Source: Streptosporangium roseum DSM 43021 (lineage in GTDB: Bacteria; Actinomycetota; Actinomycetes; Streptosporangiales; Streptosporangiaceae). Taken from it: a stretch of 64,000 nt of DNA. The notes below the pieces were generated by a model. The model made no database searches and had not been told where the DNA came from. It saw only the letters and a program-made list of their open reading frames with translations. Every line of letters begins with the position of its first letter. Position 1 is the first letter of the stretch. The position numbers and the translations under genes were made by a program. Location of the stretch: positions 992,001-1,056,000 of the forward strand of contig NC_013595.1 in assembly GCF_000024865.1 (NCBI RefSeq). The letters run 5' to 3'. Of this stretch, positions 33,374-41,786 are shown in pieces.

Positions 33374-35605
33374 ATGAAGCGGTGGGGGGACGTGACACAG
33401 GACACCGCCGACCACCTTTCGGCAGGTTCCGTTCTTGACCATGCCGAGATGGCGGTGGTCGTCACCGACAGGTTCAGCAACCTTCTCTACTGGAACCCTT
33501 TCGCGGAGAAGCTGTTCGGCCGCCCCGGAGTCCCCGGGTCGCGGGACCAGGCGCTCTCGCTGGGCATCATGGAGAAGGACCACCCACTCGCCATCGAGCT
33601 CGCCAAACACGTGCTCAAGGGTGGCGTCTGGGAGGGCACGTTCGACGTCAGGCGCGGTGACGGGACGATCATCTACGTCCGCGCCCAGGCCGTGCCGCTG
33701 CGGCATCCGTCGGGATCGGTGACGGGCATCGTCATCACCGCCCGCGAGGCGATGCGCAGCAACGAGCGGGAGAAGGACCGCTTCGGCCTGCTGGAGCGGA
33801 TCGGCGAGCGGCTCGCCGGCTCGCTCTACGTCGAGGAGACGCTCAAGCGCGTCGCCGACATGCTCGTCCCGCAGTTCGCCGACCACTGCTTCATCGAGCT
33901 GATGGAGGGCCAGCGGCTGACCCGGAGGGTCTCCACCCACGTCCAGGGCTGGAGCCCGCCGCCCAACACCTGGGCGCCGCTCGGCGCGGAGATCCGCTAC
34001 CCGGTGGGGCACTACGCCGAGATCGCGCTGCGCCGCCAGGAGACGATCCTGGTCGAGGACTTCTCCCAGACCAACTATCCCAGCCCCGGCGAGGCCAACA
34101 CCCGCCTGGCGGCCGAGATCGGGATGACCTCGGCCATCGTGGCGCCGCTGTGCGTGCGGGGCGAGGTCCTCGGGCTGATGTACCTGGGCCTGTCGAACCT
34201 CACCGACCGGCGCAGCCCGCACTACGACGCCTTCGACCGCGACTTCGTGGGGGCCATCGCCACCCGGGTCGCCCTGGCCGTGGACAACGCGCTGCTGTTC
34301 GAGGAGGAGCGGCACACCGCCGAGTCCTTCCAGAAATACCTGCTGCCCCCCGCGCCGCTGCCCGAGCTCGACGGGCTGGAGATCGCGGTCCGCTACTACC
34401 CGGCGGCGCCGCTCGCCTCGCACGGGCAGGGCATCCAGACCCAGGTCGGCGGCGACTGGTACGACGTCATCCCGCTGTCGGCGGGCCGGGTCGGCATCGT
34501 CATCGGCGACGTCGAGGGCCGGGGGGCCAAGGCCGCCGCCGTCATGGGGCAGCTCCGCGCCGCGCTGCGCGCCTTCGCCCAGGACGACAAGCCGCCCGCG
34601 GAGATCCTCGCCCGGCTCGACGAGTGGACGCGCATCATCGCCACCCCCGAGCAGGACGACAGCGGCGAGGACATCAGCGTCCCGCCCATCGTCACCTGCC
34701 AGTACCTCGTCTACGACGCCTGGTCGCGGCAGCTGTCGTTCGCCAACGCCGGTCACGCGCCGCCGCTGCTGCTCAACGACGGCACCTGCGCGGAGCTCGA
34801 CATCAAGGAGGTCGGCCAGCCGCTCGGCGTCCGCGCCAAGGGCGTCCACGCCGACCTGGTCTACAAGGAGGAGACGCGGACGCTGCCCCCCGGGGCCGCG
34901 CTGCTGCTCTACACCGACGGCCTCGTGGACCGCCGCCCCGTGCGCGACGCCGACGGCAGGCCGCCCAGCGACGAGGAGACCCTCGCGCTGCTCGCGGGCA
35001 AGCTCATCGAGGTCTCCGACTCCTCGGTGGAACGGATCGCGGACGCCGCGACGGTCGCCGTGCCCGGCGAGATCGACGACGACATGGCCATCCTGGTGGT
35101 CAGGTCCGCCCCCGACGACCTTGAGGTCGAGGAGCGCACCTTCCCGGCCCAGCCGATCATGGTCGGTGAGGCCCGCCGGATGGCGGCGGAGGCGTTCACG
35201 GGCTGGAACGTCCCCGAGGAGCGCGCCGAGCTCGCCTGCCTGCTGGTCTCCGAGGTGGTGACGAACGTGGTGCTGCACGCCGCCAGCGCCAGCGTCCCGC
35301 GCCGCGAGCTGGTGCTGGACAGCGCCCCGATGCCGTTCGACGAGACCTGGGACGACCTCCCGGGCCTGGAGAACGAGGTCGTCAACGAGAAGGAGTTCAC
35401 GCTCCGGCTCCGCCGGGGCGGGGAGGCCGTCTGGGTGGAGGTCTTCGACCAGGATCTGCGGCTTCCCCGCATCCGCAGCGCGGGGGAGAACGACGAGGGC
35501 GGCCGGGGCCTCTACCTCGTCGACCAGCTCGCCAAGCGCTGGGGCTCGCGTCCCACCAAGGAGGGCAAGGCCGTCTGGTTCGAGATCCCCACCAAGTCCC
35601 GGTGA
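33374..35605 (+). CDS. PAS-GAF-SpoIIE (PP2C) phosphatase with HATPase domain
   Basis: A 743-residue multidomain signalling protein. Order: PAS (about 20-125; VVVTDRFSNLLYWNPFAEKLFG), GAF (about 145-310; ending VALAVDNALLFEEERHTAESFQKYLLPP), SpoIIE-type PP2C phosphatase (about 335-585; metal aspartates in GGDWYDV, VIGDVEGRG, LYTDGLVD and DDDMAILVV) and a C-terminal RsbW-like ATPase (about 605-740; VSEVVTNVVLHA, then DEGGRGLYLVD). Such proteins dephosphorylate STAS antagonists and may kinase them. Odd: about 30 acidic residues are inserted between the N-box and the following strand of the ATPase domain. No membrane helix. The ATG near the PAS domain is preferred over an earlier in-frame start. 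Confidence 0.92.
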   Translation: MKRWGDVTQDTADHLSAGSVLDHAEMAVVVTDRFSNLLYWNPFAEKLFGRPGVPGSRDQALSLGIMEKDHPLAIELAKHVLKGGVWEGTFDVRRGDGTIIYVRAQAVPLRHPSGSVTGIVITAREAMRSNEREKDRFGLLERIGERLAGSLYVEETLKRVADMLVPQFADHCFIELMEGQRLTRRVSTHVQGWSPPPNTWAPLGAEIRYPVGHYAEIALRRQETILVEDFSQTNYPSPGEANTRLAAEIGMTSAIVAPLCVRGEVLGLMYLGLSNLTDRRSPHYDAFDRDFVGAIATRVALAVDNALLFEEERHTAESFQKYLLPPAPLPELDGLEIAVRYYPAAPLASHGQGIQTQVGGDWYDVIPLSAGRVGIVIGDVEGRGAKAAAVMGQLRAALRAFAQDDKPPAEILARLDEWTRIIATPEQDDSGEDISVPPIVTCQYLVYDAWSRQLSFANAGHAPPLLLNDGTCAELDIKEVGQPLGVRAKGVHADLVYKEETRTLPPGAALLLYTDGLVDRRPVRDADGRPPSDEETLALLAGKLIEVSDSSVERIADAATVAVPGEIDDDMAILVVRSAPDDLEVEERTFPAQPIMVGEARRMAAEAFTGWNVPEERAELACLLVSEVVTNVVLHAASASVPRRELVLDSAPMPFDETWDDLPGLENEVVNEKEFTLRLRRGGEAVWVEVFDQDLRLPRIRSAGENDEGGRGLYLVDQLAKRWGSRPTKEGKAVWFEIPTKSR

Positions 35606-35661
35606 GCGCGGTGGCGCGGCGGGGCTAGGAGAAGCTCCGGATCGGTGCTTGACTCGGGGGC

Positions 35662-36435
35662 ATGGAACTGGCCTTCGAACGGCGTGGGGCCGGACCGCCT
35701 CTGGTTCTGCTGCACGGCATCGGGCACCACTGGCAGGCATGGCTGCCGGTGCTCGACCGGCTCGCCGCCGAGCGGGACGTCATCGCCGTCGACTTTCCCG
35801 GCTTCGGTGTCTCCCCGCCGCTGCCGCCCGGCTCGCCGTACACGGCGGAGAGCCTCGCCGACGCGGTCGAGTCGTTCTGCGCGATGCTCGGCCTGCGCGA
35901 GCCTCACGTGGCGGGAAACTCCCTCGGCGGCTACGTCGCCCTTGAGCTGGCTTCGCGGGGCGTGGTCCGCACGGCCACGGCGCTCTCCCCGGCGGGGTTC
36001 TGGAGCCGGGGGGAGTTCGTGTACGCGCGGGCGGCGCTCCGGGTGGCGCGGGCTTCGGCCCGCGCCATGCCGCCGGAGCGGGCCACGGCCGCCCTGGAGA
36101 GCCCGCTGGGCCGGATGGTCGCGGCGGGCCTGATGGTGGCGCATCCGTCCCGGATCTCCGCCGAGGCGCTGCTCGCGGCCACCCAGGCGCTCGGGGCCGC
36201 CCCCGGCTTCGACGACACCCTGGACTCATTCGCGTGGATGATGCCCCCGGCCCCGCCGAAGGTGCCGATCACCATCGCCTGGGGGGAGCACGACCGGCTG
36301 CTGCTCCGGCGGCAGGCCGTACGGGCCGCCAGGTGGTCGGGCCAGCGGGTGAAGCTGCTCGCGGGCTGCGGGCACCTGCCGATGAGCGACGATCCCGAGC
36401 TGGTCGCCGGGGTGCTGCTGGAGGGGTCGCGGTGA
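35662..36435 (+). CDS. Alpha/beta-fold hydrolase (serine nucleophile)
   Basis: A 257-residue hydrolase. Oxyanion segment LLHGIGHHWQAW (about 17-28), nucleophile elbow GNSLGG with Ser near residue 92, acid in WGEHDRLLL (about 215) and base in GCGHLPM (about 239). The cap is about 70 residues. It resembles small esterases and proline-iminopeptidase/BioH-like enzymes, but the substrate cannot be named. The gene begins 56 nt after the phosphatase gene on the same strand; whether they are cotranscribed is unclear. Confidence 0.88.
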   Translation: MELAFERRGAGPPLVLLHGIGHHWQAWLPVLDRLAAERDVIAVDFPGFGVSPPLPPGSPYTAESLADAVESFCAMLGLREPHVAGNSLGGYVALELASRGVVRTATALSPAGFWSRGEFVYARAALRVARASARAMPPERATAALESPLGRMVAAGLMVAHPSRISAEALLAATQALGAAPGFDDTLDSFAWMMPPAPPKVPITIAWGEHDRLLLRRQAVRAARWSGQRVKLLAGCGHLPMSDDPELVAGVLLEGSR

Positions 36436-36563
36436 CCGGAGGCGGGCCTCAGGGCACGACGGGCCCCTGACCCGCCCCGGGTGCGGACGGCCAGGCGCCT
36501 GCTCCGCCGGGCCGGGCCGGGCCGGGCCCGGAGGCGGCACCGCGGCCGCCGGCGGGCCTGCCC

Positions 36564-36725
36564 CTACCGGAAGGTCTGCCCCCACAGCGCGAGCATGACC
36601 AGGACGAACACGATCACGACGCCCGCGTAGGCGACCGGGCCGAGCCGCAGAGCGCGCCGGACCCGGTTGAGACCCCAGGCGAACAGGAACGCCAGGAAGA
36701 TCAGCAGGATCAGTCCGCTGTCCAT
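36564..36725 (-). CDS. 53-residue two-helix membrane protein
   Basis: A small open frame that codes for a convincing membrane miniprotein: MDSGLILLIFLAFLFAWG (helix 1), a basic turn NRVRRALRLGP, then AYAGVVIVFVLVMLALWG (helix 2) and a short QTFR tail. The two hydrophobic spans, the positively charged loop (inside by the positive-inside rule) and a purine-rich stretch before the ATG argue that it is real. It lies in the gap between a hydrolase and a lipoprotein gene, on the opposite strand to both. No family recognised; small proteins of this shape often modulate a larger membrane complex. Confidence 0.6.
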   Translation of the reverse strand: MDSGLILLIFLAFLFAWGLNRVRRALRLGPVAYAGVVIVFVLVMLALWGQTFR

Positions 36726-36827
36726 CAACACCGCCTCTGGTGAGCCTTCGCTGACCAGTATGCGTTCCCCGAGCTGATCTTGCGGCTATTGAGCATGATG
36801 CTGGACTCCGTGGCATCGTTGCGCAAC

Positions 36828-37349
36828 GTGAACAGATCAACGAAGGTAACGCGCATCCTGCTGGTGGCCGCCTTCGCCGCCGGCCTCACCGCCTGTTCGG
36901 GCGAGGGCGACTCCTCGGCGGCCCCCACCGCGTCCGCGTCCGCGTCCGCGTCCGCTTCCGTCTCCGAGCCCGCCGTCTCCTCCGAGCCGGCCACCCCCTC
37001 CACTCTCCCCTCCACCCCGGCCCCCGTGACGCCCGACGCGTCGGCGTCGGCCTCGCCGGTCATCGACCTGCCCCGGGGGACCGACGGTGAGCTGCTGGGC
37101 GACGTCAAGCTGTCGGGGGCGGGCGCGATCATGGTGGCCCCCGAGGGGGAGAAGGCCCAGAAGGTCGAGCTCACGCCGTTCACCGAGGTGCTGGACGTGC
37201 AGGGCGCCGTCTGCAGTGAGGGCAAGATCCCGCACAAGTGCACCACGGACCAGCTCCGGAAGGCGCTCAAGTCGGGCGTGTCCTTCTACGCCAAGGTGAC
37301 GGTCAAGGACGGGACGGCCACGCGGATCGAGGAGATCGTCCCGGAATGA
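36828..37349 (+). CDS. Lipoprotein with Ala/Ser/Pro-rich linker
   Basis: A 173-residue exported lipoprotein. Residues 1-23 (NRSTKVTRILLVAAFAAGLTAC) are a type II signal with the lipobox L-T-A-C. A disordered Ala/Ser/Pro/Thr linker follows (about 24-75, including an alternating A-S run), then a compact domain of about 95 residues with DGELLGDVKLSGAGAIMVA and two cysteines (AVCSEGKIPHKC) that could form a disulfide. The start is GTG, chosen because it gives the short basic n-region; earlier ATG and TTG codons are in frame. The function of the C-terminal domain is unknown. Confidence 0.7.
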   Translation: MNRSTKVTRILLVAAFAAGLTACSGEGDSSAAPTASASASASASVSEPAVSSEPATPSTLPSTPAPVTPDASASASPVIDLPRGTDGELLGDVKLSGAGAIMVAPEGEKAQKVELTPFTEVLDVQGAVCSEGKIPHKCTTDQLRKALKSGVSFYAKVTVKDGTATRIEEIVPE

Positions 37350-37477
37350 TGGTTCCGGCGGGCGGCTGTCGATGCCGGGTAGCCCGCTGAAGATCTGAGC
37401 ACCGGCCCGCGGGTCGATCGGTCACGCCGGTACGGCTCGCGCCCGGCGAGGGGCGCGAGCCGTACCCTGCCGGTGAG

Positions 37478-37756
37478 ATGACCGGTGAGATGACCGGTGG
37501 GACGGTCGCTCGGGGGCCGGGGACGGTCGCAGGGCAGCCCTCTTCCAGCTCTGCGATCCCGTGCCTGGCCTGCGGCGAGGCCCGCCCCTACGACCCGGCC
37601 GAGTGGCGCGACGCGATCGTCCGGGTGGAGGGCGGGCAGGTCGAACTGGAGACGGCCGACGGCGCCCGCCGGCGCTTCGGCCACGGCGCGGTGCTGTGGC
37701 TGGCCGGTCTGCCTGTGCGCGTGCTGCGAAACCCGGGGCTGGGGCAGGCACGCTGA
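37478..37756 (+). CDS. Small hypothetical protein with CxxC motif
   Basis: A 92-residue open frame. The first 25 residues are low-complexity. From residue 29 the sequence looks protein-like: CLACGEARPYDP, then IVRVEGGQVELETADGARRRFGHGAVLWLAGLPVRVLRNPG, suggestive of a small beta-barrel. CxxC could be half a zinc site. No strong ribosome-binding site. I do not recognise the family, and it may begin later than shown. Confidence 0.45.
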   Translation: MTGEMTGGTVARGPGTVAGQPSSSSAIPCLACGEARPYDPAEWRDAIVRVEGGQVELETADGARRRFGHGAVLWLAGLPVRVLRNPGLGQAR

Positions 37757-37906
37757 TCGCGGTCTGTCGGGACCGGACCGATTCCTTTTCTGGACAGGCG
37801 CCGTCACATAGCTAGGAAAACGACGGAACGCCTGAGACGGAGAGCCGCTGCTTCCAGCACCTGGACCTGGCTGGGCGGCGGCTCCGTTCACCATGACAAG
37901 GATCAA

Positions 37907-38566
37907 GTGTTGACTGACACCACGACCACGAAGCGACTGCTGGCCGCCGGCGTGATCGCGACCCCGCTGTTCTTCACGGTGGCGTTCGCCCAGGCATTCT
38001 CCCGGGACGGCTTCGACCTGTCCCGGCACATGCTCAGCCAGCTGGCGATGGGAGACCTCGGGTGGCTGCAGATCGCCAACTTCATCGTCACCGGGACGCT
38101 GTTCATGGCGGCGGCCGTCGGGATGCGGCGGACCCTGCGCCAAGGCCCCGGGGCGAAATGGGGCCCTAGACTGATCGGCATCGTCGGCGCGGGGCTGATC
38201 GCCGCGGGCGTCTTCGTCACCGACCCGGCCGCCGGCTACCCCGTCGGATCCGTGGAGGGCGAGACGTCCTGGCACGGCATGCTTCACAACGTGGCAGCCA
38301 TGGTGGGCGGCCTGGCCCTGCTGGCAGCCAGCCTGGTGTTCGCCCGCCGGTTCCTCGCCGGGAAGCGAAAGGGATGGGCGATCTACAGCACGGCCGGCGG
38401 GATCGTCTACACCGTGCTGCCGCAGACCAACCCCGAACTGATGAGCCTGCTGTTCGCCGTCGCGTCACTGATCGGCTGGACCTGGATCTCCACGATCTCC
38501 ATCCACCTCGTCACCACCGGCACGGCCGAGACGACCGCATCCCGCGATCTGGTCCTCCCCTCGTAG
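37907..38566 (+). CDS. DUF998-family integral membrane protein
   Basis: A 219-residue, six-helix membrane protein. The pattern FFTVAFAQAFSRDGFDLSRHMLSQL (helix 1 and loop), GWLQIANFIVTGTLFMAAAVG, IGIVGAGLIAAGVFVTDPAAGYP and WHGMLHNVAAMVGGLALL matches DUF998, whose conserved D-P/H-x-x-x-S and W-H-G-x-x-H motifs are both present (RHMLSQL and WHGMLHN). The start is GTG. Function unknown; the conserved histidines suggest a catalytic or heme-like role within the membrane. Confidence 0.82.
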   Translation: MLTDTTTTKRLLAAGVIATPLFFTVAFAQAFSRDGFDLSRHMLSQLAMGDLGWLQIANFIVTGTLFMAAAVGMRRTLRQGPGAKWGPRLIGIVGAGLIAAGVFVTDPAAGYPVGSVEGETSWHGMLHNVAAMVGGLALLAASLVFARRFLAGKRKGWAIYSTAGGIVYTVLPQTNPELMSLLFAVASLIGWTWISTISIHLVTTGTAETTASRDLVLPS

Positions 38567-38628
38567 CGGAGGCATTCCCGTCCGGCTCCGGCGGTCATCC
38601 CATCGGAGCCGCAGGGCCAAGGTGAACG

Positions 38629-38781
38629 TTGCGCCAACCTTCACCTGTCCCCCCCGCTGTCCCTGTGCCCTGGGGCTACCTCGGCGGTGTCGCCCTGCTC
38701 GACCTCCTCGCGGTGCTGACGGCGGGCGCGGTGGCCGTACGGGCCACCGCCCGCCGCCGGCTGTCCCGCGCGACCTGTGAG
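38629..38781 (+). pseudogene. Possible tail of an ABC permease (FtsX type)
   Basis: A short stretch reading VPWGYLGGVALLDLLAVLTAGAVAVRATARRRL, which resembles the last membrane helix and basic end of FtsX-like ABC permeases. Everything upstream of it is gone. Small size and hydrophobic simplicity make the match weak. Confidence 0.22.
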
Positions 38782-38843
38782 CACCCAGGGCGGCGCGCCC
38801 GTCCAAGCCGCGACCGGGAAGGAGCCGGTGCTCAGCAGAGTGC

Positions 38844-39989
38844 TCAGAAGCCGAAGGAGCGGCCGATGATCTCCTTCATGATCTCGGTCGTGCCGCCGTA
38901 GATGGTCTGGACCCGGCTGTCGACCCAGGCCTTGGCGACGGGGTACTCCATCATGTAGCCGTAGCCGCCGTGCAACTGGAGGCAGCGGTCGATCACCTTG
39001 GTCTGCAGCTCGGTGGTCCACCACTTGGCCTTGGCGGCGTCCACGACGCTGAGCTCCTTGGCGTTGAGGGCGCGGATGCACTTGTCCACGTAGTGGCGGG
39101 CGATCTCGACCTCGGTGTCCAGCTCGGCCAGGACGAAGCGGGTGTTCTGGAAGCTGCCGATGTTGCGGCCGAAGGCCTTGCGGTTCTTGCAGTATTCGAT
39201 GGTCGTCTGCAGGACGGTCTCGGCGGCGGCCACCGCCATGACGGCGATCGACAGCCGTTCCTGCGGGAGGTTGCCCATGAGCTGGAAGAAGCCCTGGCCC
39301 TCCTCCTCGCCCAGCAGGTTGGCCGCGGGGACCCGGACGTTGTCGAAGAACAGCTCCGCGGTGTCCTGGGCGTGCATGCCGATCTTCTCAAGGTTGCGGC
39401 CCCGGCTGAAGCCCTCCATGCCCCGCTCGACGACGAGCAGGGACGTCCCCCGGGCGCCCGCCGCCGGATCGGTCTTGGCGACCACCACGACCAGGTCGGA
39501 GTTGATGCCGTTGGTGATGAAGGTCTTCTGGCCGTTGAGGACGTAGTGGTCGCCCTCGCGTACGGCGGTCGTCCTGATGCCCTGCAGGTCGCTGCCCGCG
39601 CCCGGCTCGGTCATCCCGACGGCCGTGATCAGCTCGCCGCTGACGAACCCGGGCAGCCAGCGGGCCTTCTGCTCGTCGTCGGTGAGGTCCACGAAGTACG
39701 GCGCCATCACGTCGTTGTGCAGCGAGTAGCCCAGGCCGGACGCGCCGATCCTGATGACCTCCTCGACGATCACGGCGTTGTAGCGGAAGTCCGTGATCCC
39801 CGCCCCGCCGTACTCCTCCGGCACCCCGAAGCCGAACATCCCGATCTCGCCGGCCTTCTTCCACACCTCGCGGGGGACGATGCCGTCCTTCTCCCACTGG
39901 TCGTGGTGGGGCGCGACCTCGCGGGCCAGGAACTCGCGCACGGTCTCACGGAAGAGCTGGTGCTCCTCCTCGAAGAGGTCTCGCTGCAT
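38844..39989 (-). CDS. Acyl-CoA dehydrogenase
   Basis: A 381-residue FAD enzyme introducing a trans-2 double bond into acyl-CoA. Landmarks: VGMTEPGAGSDLQGIRTTAVREGDHYVLNG (FAD/substrate contact, about 120-150), GFGVPEEYGGAG, and the C-terminal LQLHGGYGYMMEYPV and IYGGTTEIMKEIIGRS, where the glutamate after TT is the usual catalytic base. Length is standard. The start is fixed by AAGGAGG before the ATG. A perfect 6+3+6 palindrome lies about 30 nt upstream, a likely repressor site. A broad short- to long-chain or steroid/lipid role cannot be separated. Confidence 0.92.
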   Translation of the reverse strand: MQRDLFEEEHQLFRETVREFLAREVAPHHDQWEKDGIVPREVWKKAGEIGMFGFGVPEEYGGAGITDFRYNAVIVEEVIRIGASGLGYSLHNDVMAPYFVDLTDDEQKARWLPGFVSGELITAVGMTEPGAGSDLQGIRTTAVREGDHYVLNGQKTFITNGINSDLVVVVAKTDPAAGARGTSLLVVERGMEGFSRGRNLEKIGMHAQDTAELFFDNVRVPAANLLGEEEGQGFFQLMGNLPQERLSIAVMAVAAAETVLQTTIEYCKNRKAFGRNIGSFQNTRFVLAELDTEVEIARHYVDKCIRALNAKELSVVDAAKAKWWTTELQTKVIDRCLQLHGGYGYMMEYPVAKAWVDSRVQTIYGGTTEIMKEIIGRSFGF

Positions 39990-40017
39990 TGACTGCCTCC
40001 TTGGGGGTTCCGTGGAC

Positions 40018-40032
40018 CAGAATACGATTCTG
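40018..40032. promoter_or_regulatory. Palindromic operator before the acyl-CoA dehydrogenase gene
   Basis: CAGAAT-ACG-ATTCTG, perfectly symmetric, in the divergent gap about 28 bases upstream of the dehydrogenase start. Size and A+T-rich arms suit a TetR-type regulator of lipid catabolism, but no such regulator is adjacent. Confidence 0.6.
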
Positions 40033-40227
40033 TTACTTTCAGGTACACCCGCCCTGCGGTGCCGGTACGGCTGTTGTGCCCAGAGTGGCCAGATCACAAG
40101 TCCGCCACAGTCACCTGGGGGTTCTGTCGTCTCCCTGCGGCGGGAGATCGCAGGGCGGTACGATCCGGGCCTAGTTGTGATTAGATGGCCGGTTTTGCGG
40201 CAAGATCCCGGTGAATCGGAGTGTCTA

Positions 40228-41769
40228 GTGGTGCGGTGGGGAGCGGGACTCCGTGGGACTGTCGCGGTTTCAGTCCTCGGCCTGTTGAGCGGTGCGCTGG
40301 TCACGCTGGCCTCCGGACCGGCCGGCGCGAACACCGCCGAGCTCGTGGTCGACTACAGATGCACCGGAGGGCCCGGCACGATCGTGCAGAACGGTCCGGT
40401 GAAACTCAGAACCAAGGTGACGGTCCCCACGACGCTCTCGGTCGGCGAGCCGCTCAACATCGGCTGGGCGCTCGACTACAAGGACGCGTCGAGGTTCGGC
40501 TCGCCGGACTACTTCGCCCCCGGAGGCAAGGTCGCGGTCACCGGGAACATCGAGCTGTCCGGTGTCTGGACAGGCACCCTCAAGCCGATGGGAAGCGCCG
40601 AGCAGTCCGGCCAGCTTGAGCCCGGCACCATTCTGGAACTCCCCGCCAATCTCTCCGACTCCGCCCATACCGAAGAGGCGGGAACGGTCAAGGTCACTCC
40701 CCGGAAGCTGTTCGTGGACTTCACGCCGCCCGCCGGCGAGGTCATGGTCAACGACGACGACCAGCGGGTGAAGTACCAGCCCGCAGGACCGCCCACCTGG
40801 ACTGACGAGAACGACCAGCCTGCGAATAACAACGACTACCACTACGACATCCATCGCACGCTGGAGAAGGGCGCCGAGGCGTCCTTCGAGTTCACCGGCA
40901 CCGGGATCGAGTACGTCGCCCAGCGTGACTTCCGTGCGGGGAAGGTCTTGTTCTTCATCGACGGCAAGGCCGCCACCCCGGCCTACGTTGACGCCTCGAA
41001 GAACTCCAATGGCACGCCGTCCAACGACGCGAACAAGGGCGGGCTGACGCTGTGGAAGTTCCACGGTCTCAAGTACGGCAAGCACCTGGTCAAGATCGTG
41101 AACGACGAGCAGGGTAAGTGGACACAGCTCGACGCCTTCCGGGTGATCACAAAGGAGCTGGCGGAGCCGCCGACCGAGCACCGCGCCACCTGCACGCTCG
41201 TCAGCGCGCCGGTGTCGGTGAACGTCACCATCTCGGGTGGCGGGACCCAGTCGCCTGACCCGTCGGGCACTCCCACGGTCCCCCCGACGTGTGTCCCCCC
41301 CACGAGCACTCCGACGGGTACTCCCACGGGCACTCCTTCGGCCACTCCGACGTGCAACCCCACGAACACGCCCACGAACACCCCGCCGCCGACGACGCCG
41401 ACGCCGACATGCATCATCACGCCGACGCCGACCCCCTCGCCGAGCCCTTCACCGACGTGCAGGTCCACGACCACTCCGACTCCCACGTCGACGCCGAGCT
41501 CCAGCAACACCGGACAGGGAAACACGAGCACGTCCACGCCCAAGCCGACTCTGACCGTGACGGCGACCGTCACGCCCACGAGGGCGACGCCGACCACTCC
41601 TCAGGTGACCGTCGTCCCCTCGGGCGGCGCCCAGACCGGTGAGGCCTCCGACGACGGTCCCTCGGGCATGGGCCTGATCGGCGGCGGGACGGCCATGGTG
41701 ATCGGAAGCGTCCTCGGTGGAGTGGCGTTGAAGAGGCGGCAGGCAGCGCATGTGCGTGGCCGAGGTTAG
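40228..41769 (+). CDS. Mucin-like wall-anchored surface protein (sortase substrate)
   Basis: A 513-residue exported protein. Signal peptide about 1-30 (GTVAVSVLGLLSGALVTLA, then AGA-NT). Residues 35-310 are globular, with an OmpA/carbohydrate-binding-like beta region (FEFTGTGIEYVAQRDFRAGKVLFFIDG). Residues 325-450 are a Thr/Pro stalk with isolated cysteines (PTCVPP, PTCNPT, PTCIIT, PTCRST) at near-regular intervals. The end carries GGAQTGEA, a membrane helix (GLIGGGTAMVIGSVLGGVAL) and a KRRQ tail: a sorting signal of the actinobacterial x-Q-T-G type. A class F sortase starts 17 nt later and is the obvious anchoring enzyme. Start GTG with GGAG upstream. Confidence 0.82.
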   Translation: MVRWGAGLRGTVAVSVLGLLSGALVTLASGPAGANTAELVVDYRCTGGPGTIVQNGPVKLRTKVTVPTTLSVGEPLNIGWALDYKDASRFGSPDYFAPGGKVAVTGNIELSGVWTGTLKPMGSAEQSGQLEPGTILELPANLSDSAHTEEAGTVKVTPRKLFVDFTPPAGEVMVNDDDQRVKYQPAGPPTWTDENDQPANNNDYHYDIHRTLEKGAEASFEFTGTGIEYVAQRDFRAGKVLFFIDGKAATPAYVDASKNSNGTPSNDANKGGLTLWKFHGLKYGKHLVKIVNDEQGKWTQLDAFRVITKELAEPPTEHRATCTLVSAPVSVNVTISGGGTQSPDPSGTPTVPPTCVPPTSTPTGTPTGTPSATPTCNPTNTPTNTPPPTTPTPTCIITPTPTPSPSPSPTCRSTTTPTPTSTPSSSNTGQGNTSTSTPKPTLTVTATVTPTRATPTTPQVTVVPSGGAQTGEASDDGPSGMGLIGGGTAMVIGSVLGGVALKRRQAAHVRGRG

Positions 41770-41786
41770 GTAAGGAGGCACGCCGT

